From: DATMER01 sp036266195
GTDB taxonomy: Bacteria; Acidobacteriota; Thermoanaerobaculia; Multivoradales; UBA5704
Direction of reading: 5' to 3'
DNA length: 9,038 nt
NCBI GenBank assembly: GCA_036266195.1
Contig: DATANP010000659.1
Location: 1 to 9,038 of the forward strand
Shown here one piece after another: positions 8,193 through 9,038 of this stretch; the stretch's first letter is position 1; every line of letters starts with the position of its first letter. Below the pieces are notes generated by a model. That model saw only the letters and a list, made by a program, of their open reading frames with translations, did no database searches and was not told the origin of the DNA. Both the position numbers and the translations under genes were made by a program.

Positions 8193-9038
8193 GGATTCTC
8201 CTGGTCTACGACTGTCTCTACCCCGCGTCGGTAGGAGGGGTGGAGCACCGGAACCACGAGCTGGCCCGGGCCCTGGCCGCTCGCGGCCACCAGGTGACAC
8301 TGGCCGGGTTCGCCGACTCTCCGTCCGAGCCGATGCCGGGAGTCGAGATCCTACCCCTGGCTCCGCCCGGCCGTCTGTATACGGAGACCGGCAAGCGGAG
8401 CACCGGCGAGGCCGTGCGTCTCGCCCGGTCCGTGCTCCGGCTGGACCTGCGGCGATTCGACGTGGTCGAGTCGGCCAACATCCCCTACGCCCACCTGCCG
8501 CCGCTCGCCCTGCGCTGCCGGATGGCGGGCAGGCCGCTGGTCGTGACCTGGCACGAGTACTGGGGCCGCTACTGGCGCCAGTACCTGGGAGCGAAGTGGC
8601 CGGTCTATGCCGCAGCCGAGCGCATCACGGCCCACCTGGGCAAGGCGGCGATCGCGGTCAGCCGGCTCACTGGAGAACGGGTGGAGCGGGTGCGCGGCGA
8701 GGCGGTTCCGGTCATCCCCAACGGTATTCCGCTGGAGACGATCCGCCAAGCAGCCTCCCCTGGAGACGGTCCTCCGCTCGTCTACGCCGGCCGGCTGCTG
8801 CGCGAGAAGCGCATCGATCTGCTCCTGGAGGCGGTGGCCCGGCTTCAGGTGAAGCTTGCGATCTATGGAGATGGTCCGGACCGGGCCCGGCTGGAGGAGC
8901 TGGCCGGACGACTCGGTCTCCAGGACACGGTCCTCTTCCACGGCTACCTGCCGACGAACGTGGATGTCTGGCGCCGGCTGGGCGAGTCGAGGATCGCGGT
9001 CCAGCCCTCCTCGCGCGAAGGCTTTGGCCTCTTCCCCC
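8189..9038 (+). CDS. Glycosyltransferase family 4 (GT-B fold), 3' end cut by window edge
   Basis: A second GT4-type enzyme, with 283 residues visible from the GTG at 8189. It starts MRILLVYDCLYPASVGGVEH with the GGVEH acceptor-side loop and HELARALAARGHQVTLAG. TWHEYWGRYW marks the acceptor pocket region. The donor domain follows PVIPNGIPLE, with VYAGRLLREKRIDLLLEAV, AIYGDGPDRARLEELA and LFHGYLP. The first glutamate of the EX7E motif (E277, REGFGLF) is the last recognisable element before the edge; about 80-100 more residues are expected. GTG overlaps the flippase-like stop as GTGA; a weak GAGA at 8180-8183 may help initiation. It shares the domain plan of the GT4 at 4419 but differs clearly in sequence, so a different linkage or donor is likely. 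Donor and acceptor are unknown. Confidence 0.92.
   Translation, partial: MRILLVYDCLYPASVGGVEHRNHELARALAARGHQVTLAGFADSPSEPMPGVEILPLAPPGRLYTETGKRSTGEAVRLARSVLRLDLRRFDVVESANIPYAHLPPLALRCRMAGRPLVVTWHEYWGRYWRQYLGAKWPVYAAAERITAHLGKAAIAVSRLTGERVERVRGEAVPVIPNGIPLETIRQAASPGDGPPLVYAGRLLREKRIDLLLEAVARLQVKLAIYGDGPDRARLEELAGRLGLQDTVLFHGYLPTNVDVWRRLGESRIAVQPSSREGFGLFP

Overview
The window is GC-rich and almost fully coding. It holds seven protein genes and no RNA gene, mobile element, CRISPR array or long intergenic gap. Codon use looks alike throughout and gives no sign of recent transfer. The content (polyprenyl-phosphate sugar chemistry, GT2 and GT4 glycosyltransferases, a flippase-like membrane protein, a YfhO-like giant membrane protein) suggests a high-GC bacterium with a large cell-surface glycan or glycolipid repertoire, such as Acidobacteriota or a similar soil or sediment lineage. 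That placement is inference; no phylogenetic marker lies in the window.

Layout. On the minus strand, 3517 to 1 carries a two-gene operon: a YfhO-like membrane protein of 804 residues, whose stop overlaps by 4 nt the start of a biotin carboxylase gene that runs off the left edge. Divergent from it, 23 nt away, a plus-strand pair begins at 3541: a UbiA-family polyprenyl-phosphate phosphoribosyltransferase (DPPR synthase type) overlapping by 4 nt a GT4 glycosyltransferase. A lone minus-strand SAM methyltransferase follows; its 3' end overlaps the GT4 3' end by 46 nt. Divergent from it, at 6112, a second plus-strand operon begins: a membrane-anchored GT2 (polyprenyl-phosphate glycosyltransferase type), a flippase-like LPG-synthase-TM protein and a second GT4 enzyme cut by the right edge. 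These too are joined by 4-nt overlaps.

How the genes may work together (inference from family knowledge). The UbiA enzyme would load phosphoribose from PRPP onto a polyprenyl phosphate, and the GT2 enzyme would make a polyprenyl-phosphate hexose. The LPG-synthase-TM protein is a candidate for moving a lipid-linked sugar across the membrane. The YfhO-like protein resembles transferases that use such lipid-linked sugars on the outer face. The GT4 enzymes would add sugars from nucleotide donors in the cytoplasm, and the methyltransferase could cap or decorate the product. The coupling of a biotin carboxylase to this set is unexplained.

Regulation: the two divergent gaps (3518-3540 and 6059-6111) are the only places for short intergenic promoters. 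Two GTG-start genes there lack a Shine-Dalgarno sequence and have a -10-like hexamer 7-8 nt before the start, which hints at leaderless mRNAs. No rho-independent terminator was seen.
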